Source: an uncultured Prevotella sp.
Lineage (GTDB): Bacteria; Bacteroidota; Bacteroidia; Bacteroidales; Bacteroidaceae
NCBI GenBank assembly: GCA_905196835.1
Contig: CAJJWN010000018.1
Span: 1 to 61,895, forward strand
Length of the DNA stretch: 61,895 bases
Direction: 5' to 3'
Part shown: positions 35,663 to 44,183 of the stretch, one piece after another
Numbering within the stretch: position 1 is the stretch's first letter
How the letters are laid out: every line of letters begins with the position of its first letter
Made by a program: the position numbers and the translations under genes
The notes under the pieces: model-generated
Told to the model about the DNA's origin: nothing
The model's database searches: none
Seen by the model: only the letters and a program-made list of their open reading frames with translations

Positions 35663-36655
35663 ATGACAAAAAGTGATTTACGCATAATCTTCATGGGTAC
35701 GCCGGAGTTTGCCGTCGAAACCCTGCGCCGATTGGTGGAAAGCGGTTACAACGTTGTGGCCGTGGTGACGCAACCCGACAAGCCCGTAGGCCGCCACCAG
35801 GACACCCTCCAGCCGTCGGCCGTCAAGCAATATGCCTTAGAACACGGCCTGCCCGTGCTCCAGCCAGTCAAGATGAAAGACCCCGCCTTCGTGGAAGAAC
35901 TGCGCAGCTACCGCGCCGACCTACAAGTAGTGGTGGCCTTCCGCATGTTGCCCGAAGTGGTATGGGCCATGCCGCGCTACGGAACATTCAATGTACACGC
36001 CGCCCTGCTGCCCCAATACCGCGGTGCGGCGCCAATCAACTGGGCCATCATCAACGGCGAGACACAGACCGGGGTAACCACCTTCTTCCTCGACCACGAC
36101 ATCGACACGGGGCGCATCATCATGCAGGAGCAGTTTGAAATCAAGGACGACTACAACGTGGAAGACGTGTACGACGGCCTGATGAGGCTTGGAGCCGGCA
36201 TAGCGCTGAAAACCATTGACAGGATAATAGAAGGCGACGGACACGTCAACTCATTGCCGCAGAGCGAGATGACACCCGTAGACGGGGAGCTGCACAGCGC
36301 ACCAAAAATATTCAAGGAGACATGCCTAATAAACTGGGACGCGACGGCCAAGCGCGTGCGCGACTTCATCCGCGGCCTCTCCCCCTACCCCGGCGCATGG
36401 ACGAACATGACCGGCGGCGACGGCAAGACGTCCGTACTCAAAATATACAAGGCCACCCTTACCGACATGCCATGCAACGGCAAGAGCGCAGGCTCGTTGA
36501 CGGTGCACAACGGAAAGCTGCTAACTGCCACCGCCGACTGCTGGCTGCAACTGGACGAAGTGCAGCTAAGCGGAAAGAAAAGGATGGACGCCAAGGCCTT
36601 CCTCAACGGCATGAGGGACATTGACAATTCACAATTCATAATGCACAATTCATAA
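35663..36655 (+). CDS. fmt: Methionyl-tRNA formyltransferase
   Basis: A 330-residue enzyme that formylates initiator Met-tRNA using 10-formyl-THF. The N-terminal formyltransferase domain shows IIFMGTPEFAV (8-18), the catalytic N110 and H112 in FNVHAALLPQYRG, and D148 in HDIDTG. The C-terminal OB-like domain follows. Start ATG gives MTKSDLRIIF. Oddity: the last residues (NSQFIMHNS) are encoded by the repeat word ATTCATAATGCACAATTCAT that continues into the spacer, so the natural C-terminus was extended or replaced by repeat DNA. Confidence 0.95.
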   Translation: MTKSDLRIIFMGTPEFAVETLRRLVESGYNVVAVVTQPDKPVGRHQDTLQPSAVKQYALEHGLPVLQPVKMKDPAFVEELRSYRADLQVVVAFRMLPEVVWAMPRYGTFNVHAALLPQYRGAAPINWAIINGETQTGVTTFFLDHDIDTGRIIMQEQFEIKDDYNVEDVYDGLMRLGAGIALKTIDRIIEGDGHVNSLPQSEMTPVDGELHSAPKIFKETCLINWDATAKRVRDFIRGLSPYPGAWTNMTGGDGKTSVLKIYKATLTDMPCNGKSAGSLTVHNGKLLTATADCWLQLDEVQLSGKKRMDAKAFLNGMRDIDNSQFIMHNS

Positions 36656-36760
36656 TCGGCGAAAACCTATTGTACATTATTAGTTGTGAACAAACCATAT
36701 TGTGAACCGAAAATTGGCGAAAGCCTATTATGAATTATGCATTATGAATTATGAATTAAT
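36625..36760. repeat. ATTCATAAT-word hairpin overlapping fmt and mnmA ends
   Basis: The left words (CAATTCATAATGCACAATTC) lie over the fmt stop codon. The right words (ATTATGCATTATGAATTATG) include the mnmA start codon. The two blocks are complementary. Between them two copies of GAAAATTGGCGAAAGCCTATT-like sequence also repeat. Confidence 0.7.
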
Positions 36761-37841
36761 AAAGGATAAGCGCATAGCCGTGCTGCTCTCGGGCGGCGTT
36801 GACAGCTCCGTCGTGGTGTACGAGCTGGCAAGGCAGGGCCTGCATCCCGACTGCTTCTACATCAAAATAGGCCCCGAGGAGACAGAGGAGTGGGACTGCT
36901 CCAGCGAGGAAGACCTCGAGATGGCAACCGCCGTGGCCGCCAAGTACGGCTGCAAGCTGACCGTTGTTGACTGCCACCGCGAATATTGGGACAACGTGAC
37001 GCGCTACACCATGGACAAGGTGCGCGCCGGACTGACGCCCAATCCCGACGTAATGTGCAACCGCCTCATAAAGTTTGGCGCATTCGACCAAAAGGCAGGG
37101 CACGCCTACGACCTCATAGCGACAGGCCACTACGCACAGACGGAAATCATCGACGGCATGAAATGGCTCACCACAAGCCCCGACCCGGTGAAAGACCAGA
37201 CCGACTTCCTCGCACAAATAGAGGGCTGGCAGCTCAAGAAAGCCCTCTTCCCCATAGGCGGAATGATGAAGGAGGAAGTGCGCGCCATAGCCGAACGCGA
37301 GCATCTTATTAATGCAAAGCGCAAGGACAGCCAGGGAATATGCTTCCTCGGCAAAATCAATTACAACGACTACATCCGCCGTTACCTGGGCGAAAAGCCG
37401 GGCGACGTGCTCGAATTAGAGACCGGACGCAAACTGGGACAGCACCGAGGGCTGTGGTTTCACACCATCGGCCAGCGTCACGGCCTCGGCTTCGGCGGCG
37501 GCCCGTGGTACGCCGTGAAGAAAGACATCGAGGCCAACATCCTCTACGTAAGCCGTGGCTACGAGCCGCTGACGGCATACAAGCGCGACTTCGGCGTGCA
37601 CGCCTTCAACTTCCTTACGTGTGACCCGTGGCAGGGACAGCCGTCGGCGCGCGTGGCGTTCAAAATCCGCCACACACCAGAGTTCCACCACGCTACGCTT
37701 GAACGCACCTCGGCCGGCTCGTTCGCCGTACATTCCGACGACCTGATACAGGGCGTAGCCCCCGGCCAGTTCTGCACCGTCTACGACGAGGAGCACCACC
37801 GATGCTACGGCAGCGGAGAAATATGTCTTAGCGAAGAGTGA
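36744..37841 (+). CDS. mnmA: tRNA-specific 2-thiouridylase
   Basis: 365 residues. MnmA activates U34 of Lys, Glu and Gln tRNAs with ATP and inserts sulfur. The PP-loop is SGGVDSS (16-22). The catalytic cysteines are C105 (NPDVMCNR) and C200 (DSQGICFLG). The family's HRGLWFHTIGQRHGLG is present. The start ATG at 36744 is supplied by the repeat word ATTATGAATTATGAATTA, giving MNYELI before the conserved KDKRIAVLLSGG. folD begins with the same five residues for the same reason. The stop codon runs into GTGAAAA words. Confidence 0.94.
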   Translation: MNYELIKDKRIAVLLSGGVDSSVVVYELARQGLHPDCFYIKIGPEETEEWDCSSEEDLEMATAVAAKYGCKLTVVDCHREYWDNVTRYTMDKVRAGLTPNPDVMCNRLIKFGAFDQKAGHAYDLIATGHYAQTEIIDGMKWLTTSPDPVKDQTDFLAQIEGWQLKKALFPIGGMMKEEVRAIAEREHLINAKRKDSQGICFLGKINYNDYIRRYLGEKPGDVLELETGRKLGQHRGLWFHTIGQRHGLGFGGGPWYAVKKDIEANILYVSRGYEPLTAYKRDFGVHAFNFLTCDPWQGQPSARVAFKIRHTPEFHHATLERTSAGSFAVHSDDLIQGVAPGQFCTVYDEEHHRCYGSGEICLSEE

Positions 37842-37962
37842 AAAGTGAAGAGCGGAAAATCAGATACTTGTTGAGTGAAAAAGTAAAAGTGAAAAACGAA
37901 AAATCCGATACTTTCCAGATATTTGGAACGGTTTTACATCTTCAAGTATAACTAATTGTAAA
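37842..37962. repeat. GTGAAAA word tract after mnmA
   Basis: Tandem degenerate words AAAGTGAAGAGCGGAAAATC and AAAAGTGAAAAACGAAAAATC begin at the stop codon. Unlike the other loci I see no strong complementary arm here. Confidence 0.6.
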
Positions 37963-37982
37963 TCAATACATTACAAACCTCC

Positions 37983-38058
37983 ATGCAAAAGGCCGTCTTT
38001 CATCGTGCGAAAGACGGCCTTTTGCGTTGCAATATGCGGCCTTTTACATGGCGAAAGG
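37983..38058. repeat. AAAGGCC hairpin array, left of the gcv operon
   Basis: It begins with a perfect 17-bp stem (37985-38001 with 38009-38025, loop ATCGTGC). Further units CGGCCTTTTACATGGCG follow, running directly into the hairpin element at 38059. The array at 45926 mirrors it. Confidence 0.75.
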
Positions 38059-38358
38059 GGTTCATCCGCAGTTCGGGTGTATTGGCATTCGTGGTAATAG
38101 GGCCTCGAAGAGGTCCAACTATGCTTAACCGCATGTGTAGCGAAGCGGAACTTGCGGTATATATGTGACTGATAGCATCGTCCTCGAAGAGGGCGAATGG
38201 CAACCTGCTGTTCGCCCTCTTCGAGGACGGGTGAGTTGGTTTTGACTTACCGCAAGTTCCGTTCCCTTCGGTCACTCCACATGCGGTTAAGCATAGTTTG
38301 CCCCTTTCAGGGACGGAATAAGCACTTATAAGTCATACACCTGAACTGCGGATGAACC
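38059..38358. mobile_element. 300-bp MITE-like hairpin element, copy 1
   Basis: Outer ends are GGTTCATCCGCAGTTC (38059) and GAACTGCGGATGAACC (ending 38358). Inside is a 182-bp core (38117-38298) bounded by AACTATGCTTAACCGCATGTG-type inverted ends, with a central hairpin CGTCCTCGAAGAGGGCGAA / TTCGCCCTCTTCGAGGACG. The whole unit folds into one long imperfect hairpin and encodes nothing. Copy 2 at 45538 is in the opposite orientation. Confidence 0.75.
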
Positions 38359-38405
38359 GCGAAAGGCCGCATATGAAAATATGAAATATTTTCCGCCGCT
38401 TTTAT

Positions 38406-38436
38406 TTTGCGCTTCTGCCTTTTTGCATTATCTTTG
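38406..38436 (+). promoter_or_regulatory. Promoter of the glycine cleavage operon
   Basis: TTTG (38406-38409), 19 bp, TATCTTTG (38429-38436): a perfect match. The ATG at 38450 is only 13 bp past the box, so the leader is about 7 nt or a downstream start is used. Confidence 0.78.
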
Positions 38437-38449
38437 CTAAGACAAAACA

Positions 38450-39487
38450 ATGAGGCTTGAACGCCGTCATGACCTTTTGGCAAATAATACATTGAAAAAC
38501 TTGAAAAACGCAACACTATACGTCACTCTGCCTGACGGAAAGACACGCCGGGCGTCGTTTTACCTGGCAATGGAGGAGTACGTGGCACGCCACGCGCCCA
38601 CCGGCGACTACATGCTGTGCTGGCAGGTAGAGCCTTCTGTGGTGTTCGGGCGCAATCAGGTGATGGCCGCCGAGGTCAATACGGCTTACTGCCAGGAGCA
38701 CGGCATAGGCATGTTCCGCCGCAAGAGCGGCGGCGGCTGCATCTACGCCGACCGGGGAAACGTGATGACTGCGTTTATAACCGACGGCGACAACGTGGGC
38801 CTTACGTTCAACCGTTACTTGACGATGCTTGTGCTCGTGCTAAGGCAAATGGGCATTCCGGCGCAAGCCACGGGCAGAAACGACATAGAGGTTGACGGCT
38901 GCAAGGTGTCGGGCAGTGCCTTCTACCACCTGCCGGGGTGCAGCATTGTGCACGGCACGATGCTCTACGACACCGACATGGACAACATGGTGCGCGCCCT
39001 GACGCCGCCCGCAGGCAAGCTGCAAAGCAAGGGCGTGGAGAGCGTGCGCCGTCGCATAGGTCTGCTGAAAGACTATACGGCCATGGGCACAGGCGGCATC
39101 GTAGAGAGCATACGCCACACGCTGTGCAGCGGCGAATATGCACTTACCGCCGACGACGTGGCCCGGATTGAAGCCTTGGAACGCGAAGAGTATCTTGCAC
39201 CGGCATTCATCACGGGCAAAGACCCCGGCCACACGCTCGTACACAGCCGCAGAATAGACGGCGTGGGCGGCCTTGAGGCTTACGTGGACGTGAAGGGCGG
39301 CGTGATAAAGAGCGTCAGACTGGCGGGCGACTTCTTCGCCACGGGCGACGTGGAGGCCATGCTCGGCAGGCTCAACGGCGTAGAGATGAACCGGGAGGCG
39401 GTATCGGCTGCGTTGCCAGACGAGGTTGGAGACGTGATAATGAACCTGAATAAGGACGAGCTCGTGAACCTGATTGCAGAAAATTAA
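38450..39487 (+). CDS. lplA: Lipoate--protein ligase
   Basis: A 345-residue LplA-type ligase that attaches lipoate to lipoyl domains, here most likely GcvH. Motifs are FRRKSGGGCIYAD (89-101) and GRNDIEVDGCKVSGSAF (142-158), with the lipoyl-AMP-binding K152. The first 20 residues (MRLERRHDLLANN...) look unlike the family, and the ATG is nearly at the transcription start. A TTG start at 38492 or 38501 is an alternative. It is the first gene of the operon. Confidence 0.9.
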   Translation: MRLERRHDLLANNTLKNLKNATLYVTLPDGKTRRASFYLAMEEYVARHAPTGDYMLCWQVEPSVVFGRNQVMAAEVNTAYCQEHGIGMFRRKSGGGCIYADRGNVMTAFITDGDNVGLTFNRYLTMLVLVLRQMGIPAQATGRNDIEVDGCKVSGSAFYHLPGCSIVHGTMLYDTDMDNMVRALTPPAGKLQSKGVESVRRRIGLLKDYTAMGTGGIVESIRHTLCSGEYALTADDVARIEALEREEYLAPAFITGKDPGHTLVHSRRIDGVGGLEAYVDVKGGVIKSVRLAGDFFATGDVEAMLGRLNGVEMNREAVSAALPDEVGDVIMNLNKDELVNLIAEN

Positions 39488-39583
39488 AGTGAGAAACGAA
39501 AAGTGAAAAAACGAAAAATCCGAATGCTTTACAGGGTGATGGATTTTGCACTTTTAACTTTTAACCATTAACTTAAATAATAT
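39488..39583. repeat. Word-built hairpin (GTGAAAA class) between lplA and gcvT
   Basis: AAAAGTGAAAAAACGAAAAATCC faces GGATTTTGCACTTTTAACTTTT. The first word overlaps the lplA stop codon. It lies inside an operon, so it is not simply a terminator. Confidence 0.7.
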
Positions 39584-40678
39584 ATGGAAAACAAGAAGAC
39601 CTGCCTTTACAGCAAGCATGTGGCCTTGGGCGCGCTGATGCAGCCCTTCGCAGGGTACGACATGCCGATACAGTATTCGTCAATCATCGACGAGCACGAG
39701 GCCGTGCGCACACGGTGCGGCGTGTTCGACGTGTCTCACATGGGCGAAGCCGTCATCACCGGCAATGACGCAGAGCGTTATGTTAACCACATTTTCACCA
39801 ACGATGTCAAAGCAATAGGTGCAGGAGGCGTGCTCTACGGCATGATGCTATACCCCGACGGGGGCACGGTGGACGACCTGTTGGTGTACAAGATGACCGA
39901 CGACAAATATCTGCTGGTAATCAACGCTGCCAATACTGACAAGGACTTGGCCTGGATGCGCCAGAACGCCGAAGGCTTTGACGTGTGCATAGAGGACGCT
40001 TCGCCGCGCTACTCTCAGCTCGCCGTGCAGGGGCCTGATGCCGAAGCGGTAATGGCCGAGGTGCTTGGCATTGAGTGTAAAGAGCTGGCCTTCTATACGT
40101 TCAAGACCGTAACGGCCGCAAACGGAGAAGAAATCATCGTAAGCCGCACGGGCTACACCGGCGAGGACGGCTTTGAAATATATGCCGACTCCGACGCTAT
40201 AAACTGCTATTGGGACAAACTGATTGAGAGCGGACGGTGCAAGCCGTGCGGCCTCGGATGCCGCGACACGCTGCGCTTCGAAGTAGGTCTGCCGCTGTAC
40301 GGCAACGAGTTGAGCGCCGAAATCAGCCCCGTAATGGCCGGATTGAGCATGTTCTGCAAGCTCGACAAGGCGGAATTCATTGGCAAAGAAGCCATAGCCG
40401 CACAAAAGGCAGACGGAGTAAGCCGCAAAGTAGTTGGCATAGAGCTGGCAGGTCATGCCGTACCGCGCCATGGCTACACCGTGCTTGCCGACGGAAAAGA
40501 GGTAGGCACGGTAACCACCGGTTACCAGTCAATATCCACAGGGCGGAGCGTCTGCATGGCTCTGGTTGATGCGGCATACGCAAAACTCGGCACACAGCTC
40601 GACGTACAGATACGCAAAAAGACATTCCCAGGCACCGTAGTAAAGAAAAGATTTTACGAAAAGCATTACAAGAAATGA
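39584..40678 (+). CDS. gcvT: Aminomethyltransferase (glycine cleavage T-protein)
   Basis: 364 residues. GcvT takes the aminomethyl group from lipoyl-GcvH and passes it to tetrahydrofolate, releasing ammonia. Recognisable parts are [16 protein letters not shown] (16-31), [10 protein letters not shown] (46-55), and [14 protein letters not shown] near 186-199. The C-terminal barrel ends in [11 protein letters not shown]. Length and order are standard. The stop codon TGA starts the next word-built hairpin. It sits directly before gcvH in the operon. Confidence 0.96.
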   Translation: MENKKTCLYSKHVALGALMQPFAGYDMPIQYSSIIDEHEAVRTRCGVFDVSHMGEAVITGNDAERYVNHIFTNDVKAIGAGGVLYGMMLYPDGGTVDDLLVYKMTDDKYLLVINAANTDKDLAWMRQNAEGFDVCIEDASPRYSQLAVQGPDAEAVMAEVLGIECKELAFYTFKTVTAANGEEIIVSRTGYTGEDGFEIYADSDAINCYWDKLIESGRCKPCGLGCRDTLRFEVGLPLYGNELSAEISPVMAGLSMFCKLDKAEFIGKEAIAAQKADGVSRKVVGIELAGHAVPRHGYTVLADGKEVGTVTTGYQSISTGRSVCMALVDAAYAKLGTQLDVQIRKKTFPGTVVKKRFYEKHYKK

Positions 40679-40760
40679 AAAACGAACAGTGAAAAACGAA
40701 AAATCCATTACCTACAAGGCACTTGGATTTTTCACTCTTCACTTTTAACTTTTAACTAAA
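40679..40760. repeat. Word-built hairpin (GTGAAAA class) between gcvT and gcvH
   Basis: AACAGTGAAAAACGAAAAATCC pairs with GGATTTTTCACTCTTCACTT. Same design as the spacers at 39488 and 50324. Confidence 0.75.
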
Positions 40761-40775
40761 AAAACAATAGACATC

Positions 40776-41156
40776 ATGGCAAAAGTTATTGAAGGACTCT
40801 ATTATTCAGAGTCGCACGAATACGTAAAGGTAGAAGGTGGTTATGGCTACATCGGCATAACGGACTACGCACAGAACGCACTTGGCAACATAGTGTACGT
40901 TGACATGCCTGAAGTTGACGACGAAATCGAAGCTGACGAAGAGTTTGGCGCAGTGGAAAGTGTCAAGGCGGCCAGCGACCTCAACGCCCCTGTAAGCGGC
41001 AAGGTGGTAGAGGTGAACGAGGCGTTGGAAGACGCTCCCGAGCTTATTAACCAGGACGCATACGCCAACTGGATAATAAAGGTGGAACTGGCAGACGCGT
41101 CCGAGCTTGACAACCTCATGGACGCAAAGGCTTACGAGGAGTTCTGCAACAAGTAA
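40776..41156 (+). CDS. gcvH: Glycine cleavage system H protein
   Basis: 126 residues, the lipoyl carrier that shuttles the aminomethyl group among P, T and L proteins. The lipoylated lysine is K64 in EFGAVESVKAASDL. The fold-defining GITDYAQNALGNIVYVDMP (27-45) and the C-terminal YEEFCNK are intact. Length is typical. It lies between gcvT and gcvPA, with lplA in the same operon likely providing its lipoylation. Confidence 0.97.
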   Translation: MAKVIEGLYYSESHEYVKVEGGYGYIGITDYAQNALGNIVYVDMPEVDDEIEADEEFGAVESVKAASDLNAPVSGKVVEVNEALEDAPELINQDAYANWIIKVELADASELDNLMDAKAYEEFCNK

Positions 41157-41222
41157 ACGGCCCCGAACCCCATAACCGCAAAAACCGTATAACCTCATAA
41201 CCCCATAACCGTATAACCTCAA
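41157..41222. repeat. ACCGTATAACC word tract between gcvH and gcvPA
   Basis: Pure tandem words (CCCATAACCGCAAAAACCG, TATAACCTCATAACC) with no clear facing arm. Period about 8-9 nt. Confidence 0.7.
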
Positions 41223-42539
41223 ATGACATTCAAGTATTTTCCTCATACGCCTGAAGACATAGAGGAGATGCTGGCGCGTATAGGCGTAAAGACGCTTGAC
41301 GACCTTTACGCCGACGTGCCGCGGCAAATCCGTTTGCAAGGAGACTACGACCTGCCCGAGGCAATGAGCGAAATAGAGGTAAGGCGTTTCTTCGACAGAC
41401 TGTGCCGAGACGACAAGCAGCTCGTATGCTTCGCCGGTGCAGGCGTGTACGACCATTACACCCCGTCGCTCATCCCTTACATCGTGGAACGCTCCGAGTT
41501 CCTTACGAGTTACACCCCCTACCAGGCTGAAATATCGCAAGGCACGCTGCACTACATCTTCGAATACCAGACGATGATGGCGCGCCTTACAGGCATGGAC
41601 ATATCCAACGCCTCAATGTATGACGGCACTACGGCCACCGCCGAAGCCGTGATGATGGCCAAGGCGGCGGCAAAAAAGGCTGGCACAGTGCTCGTATCGG
41701 ACACCGTCGACCCGAAGACCACAGCCGTAATCAAGACCTACGCCCACTTCCGCGGCATCAACATAGAGGCTGTGCCGCAAGGCAATGGAGCCACAGACAT
41801 GGCTGCTATGAAGCAAAGGCTCAGCCAAGGCGGCGTTGCCGGAGTAGTAGTACAGCAGCCAAACCGCTACGGCATCATTGAAGACTACGGCGGACTGGCC
41901 GACGCCTGCCATGAAAACAAGGCGTTGCTCATAATGAACTCCGTAGCCGCAGACCTTTCATTGCTGAAGACTCCCGGCGAGTGGGGAGCCGACATTGCCG
42001 TAGGCGACGGCCAGTCGCTCGGCATTCCGATGTCTTTCGGAGGTCCTTCGCTCGGCTACATGTGCTGCACAGAGAAGCTGATGCGCAAGATGCCGGGACG
42101 CATCGTCGGCCAGACGCTTGACACCAACGGCAACCGGGCGTTCGTATTGACGCTTCAGGCACGCGAGCAGCACATCCGCCGACAGAAGGCAACGTCGAAC
42201 ATATGCTCCAACGAGAGCCTCATGGCGTTGTATGTGACAATCTACATGTCGGTAATGGGCAAGCAGGGACTGAAAGAAGCGGCGCAACTCTCGTATGCAG
42301 GGGCGCACTATCTCTGCGACGAACTCATGAAGACAGGGCATTTCCACTTATCATTCGACCGTCCGTTCTTCAACGAATTCTGCGTGAAATACGACGGCGA
42401 CGTGGATGCTTTGCAGCAAAAATTGGCCGACAACGGCATCCTCGGAGGTGTCAAGACGGCACAAAACGAAATAATGTTCGCCGTGACCGAGAAGCGCACT
42501 AAGGACGAAATCGACCGTCTTGTAGAGCTGTGCAAGTAA
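41223..42539 (+). CDS. gcvPA: Glycine dehydrogenase (decarboxylating) subunit 1
   Basis: 438 residues, the N-terminal half of the split P-protein. It pairs with GcvPB to decarboxylate glycine and load the aminomethyl group onto GcvH. The opening FPHTPEDIEEMLARIGVKTL, FAGAGVYDHYTPSLI near 72-86 and PYQAEISQGTLHYIFEYQT are family hallmarks. The PLP lysine is in the partner subunit, as expected. gcvPB follows 36 bp downstream. Confidence 0.96.
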   Translation: MTFKYFPHTPEDIEEMLARIGVKTLDDLYADVPRQIRLQGDYDLPEAMSEIEVRRFFDRLCRDDKQLVCFAGAGVYDHYTPSLIPYIVERSEFLTSYTPYQAEISQGTLHYIFEYQTMMARLTGMDISNASMYDGTTATAEAVMMAKAAAKKAGTVLVSDTVDPKTTAVIKTYAHFRGINIEAVPQGNGATDMAAMKQRLSQGGVAGVVVQQPNRYGIIEDYGGLADACHENKALLIMNSVAADLSLLKTPGEWGADIAVGDGQSLGIPMSFGGPSLGYMCCTEKLMRKMPGRIVGQTLDTNGNRAFVLTLQAREQHIRRQKATSNICSNESLMALYVTIYMSVMGKQGLKEAAQLSYAGAHYLCDELMKTGHFHLSFDRPFFNEFCVKYDGDVDALQQKLADNGILGGVKTAQNEIMFAVTEKRTKDEIDRLVELCK

Positions 42540-42575
42540 TAAAAGACAAGGTTACAAACCCTTAACCGTAAGAAA

Positions 42576-44015
42576 ATGAACAACAAACTGTATGGCAAAC
42601 TGATATTCGAGCTGTCGCACGAGGGGCGCAGGGCTTGCTCTTTGCCTGAAAACACATACGGCGACTACGAGTTGCCGGCGGACATGAAGCGCAAGGAAGA
42701 CGCCGACCTGCCCGAATGCGACGAGCTTACCGTAGTACGCCACTACACCAACATGAGCGGCAACAACTTCGGAGTAGACAACGGCTTCTACCCACTTGGC
42801 AGCTGCACAATGAAGTACAACCCCTACATCGACGAGGAAATGGCCGCCCGGAAGGAGTTTACAGAAGTACATCCGGCGCAACCCTTGGACACATGTCAGG
42901 GCGCACTGGCCGTCTACTACAACCTGCAAAGGTCGCTGTCTGCCATCACAGGCCTGGCCGAGTTCACCCTCAACCCCTTTGCCGGGGCACATGGCGAGCT
43001 GACAGGACTGATGATTATCCGCGCCTACCACGAGAGCCGCGGCGACATGAAGCGGACAAAAGTCATAGTGCCCGACTCCGCCCACGGCACAAACCCGGCC
43101 TCGGCTGCGGTCTGCGGACTTGAAGTGGTCGAGGTGAAGAGTACCGCCGATGGCACGGTTGACATCGAACACCTGCGCGGACTGCTCGACGATACCGTTG
43201 CGGCGATGATGATGACAAACCCGAACACACTCGGATTGTTCGAGCCGGGCATTCCTGAAATAGCCGAAATGGTACACAAGTGCGGCGCACTGATGTACTA
43301 CGACGGGGCAAACCTCAACCCCATGCTCGGCGCGTGCCGCCCGGGCGACATGGGCTTCGACGTTATGCACATCAACCTGCACAAGACTTTCTCAACTCCT
43401 CACGGCGGAGGCGGCCCGGGAAGCGGCCCTGTCGGCGTAAGAAGCGGACTGGTACAAATCCTGCCTAAGCCACGAGTGGTGAAGAACGGCGACAAATACG
43501 ACATCAAGACAGGCGGCGAAGGCGACATCAGCGTAGGCGCATTCCTCGGCAACTTCTGCGTAGACGTGAAGGCGTATGCCTACATCCTGACGCTCGGCAG
43601 GGAGAACCTGAAGATGGTAGGACCGCTCGCAACGCTAAACGCCAACTACATAAAGGAATGCCTGAAAGACGTGTATGAACTGCCCATCAAGGGCTTGTGC
43701 AAGCACGAATTCGTGTTCGACGGCCTGCGCGACAAGTCTACCGGCGTAACGACAATGGACGTAGCAAAGCGCCTGCTCGACTTCGGCTACCACGCCCCGA
43801 CTATCTACTTTCCCCTGCTATTCCACGAGGCGATGATGATAGAACCGACGGAGAACGAAAGCAAGGAGACCATAGACGGCTTCATAAGCGTGATGCGTGA
43901 AATAGCAAGGGAGGCGAAGGACGAGCCTGACACCGTGAAAAGCGCACCGCACAACGCCCCGATAGGGCGCGTTGACGACGTGCTGGCAGCAAAGAATCCC
44001 GTATTAAAATATTAA
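42576..44015 (+). CDS. gcvPB: Glycine dehydrogenase (decarboxylating) subunit 2
   Basis: 479 residues, the catalytic half of the split P-protein. The PLP-binding lysine is K270 in NLHKTFSTPHGGGGPGSGPV. Also seen are GSCTMKYNPYIDEEMA near 76-91 and the NPFAGAHGELTG stretch. PLP-dependent decarboxylation of glycine occurs here together with GcvPA. Length is typical. The C-terminus is normal, and the spacer after it is a long word-built hairpin before lpd. Confidence 0.96.
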   Translation: MNNKLYGKLIFELSHEGRRACSLPENTYGDYELPADMKRKEDADLPECDELTVVRHYTNMSGNNFGVDNGFYPLGSCTMKYNPYIDEEMAARKEFTEVHPAQPLDTCQGALAVYYNLQRSLSAITGLAEFTLNPFAGAHGELTGLMIIRAYHESRGDMKRTKVIVPDSAHGTNPASAAVCGLEVVEVKSTADGTVDIEHLRGLLDDTVAAMMMTNPNTLGLFEPGIPEIAEMVHKCGALMYYDGANLNPMLGACRPGDMGFDVMHINLHKTFSTPHGGGGPGSGPVGVRSGLVQILPKPRVVKNGDKYDIKTGGEGDISVGAFLGNFCVDVKAYAYILTLGRENLKMVGPLATLNANYIKECLKDVYELPIKGLCKHEFVFDGLRDKSTGVTTMDVAKRLLDFGYHAPTIYFPLLFHEAMMIEPTENESKETIDGFISVMREIAREAKDEPDTVKSAPHNAPIGRVDDVLAAKNPVLKY

Positions 44016-44183
44016 TAGGTATGGTTTTGCGGTTATGGGGTTTTACGGTTTTAGGGGCATTGGATATAAAAATTTAAGACCTTAATAATAAAAAACGGTA
44101 TAACAACAATCATTAAACCGTACAACCTCACGACCACAGAACCGTATAACCGCAAAACCCCATAACCGCAAAACCGCAAAACA
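44016..44183. repeat. Word-built hairpin (ACCGTAAAACC class) between gcvPB and lpd
   Basis: GGTTTTGCGGTTATGGGG and GTTTTACGGTTTTAGGGG on the left face AACCGTATAACCGCAAAACC and CCCATAACCGCAAAACCGC on the right. At 168 bp it is the longest of the class. Confidence 0.75.
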
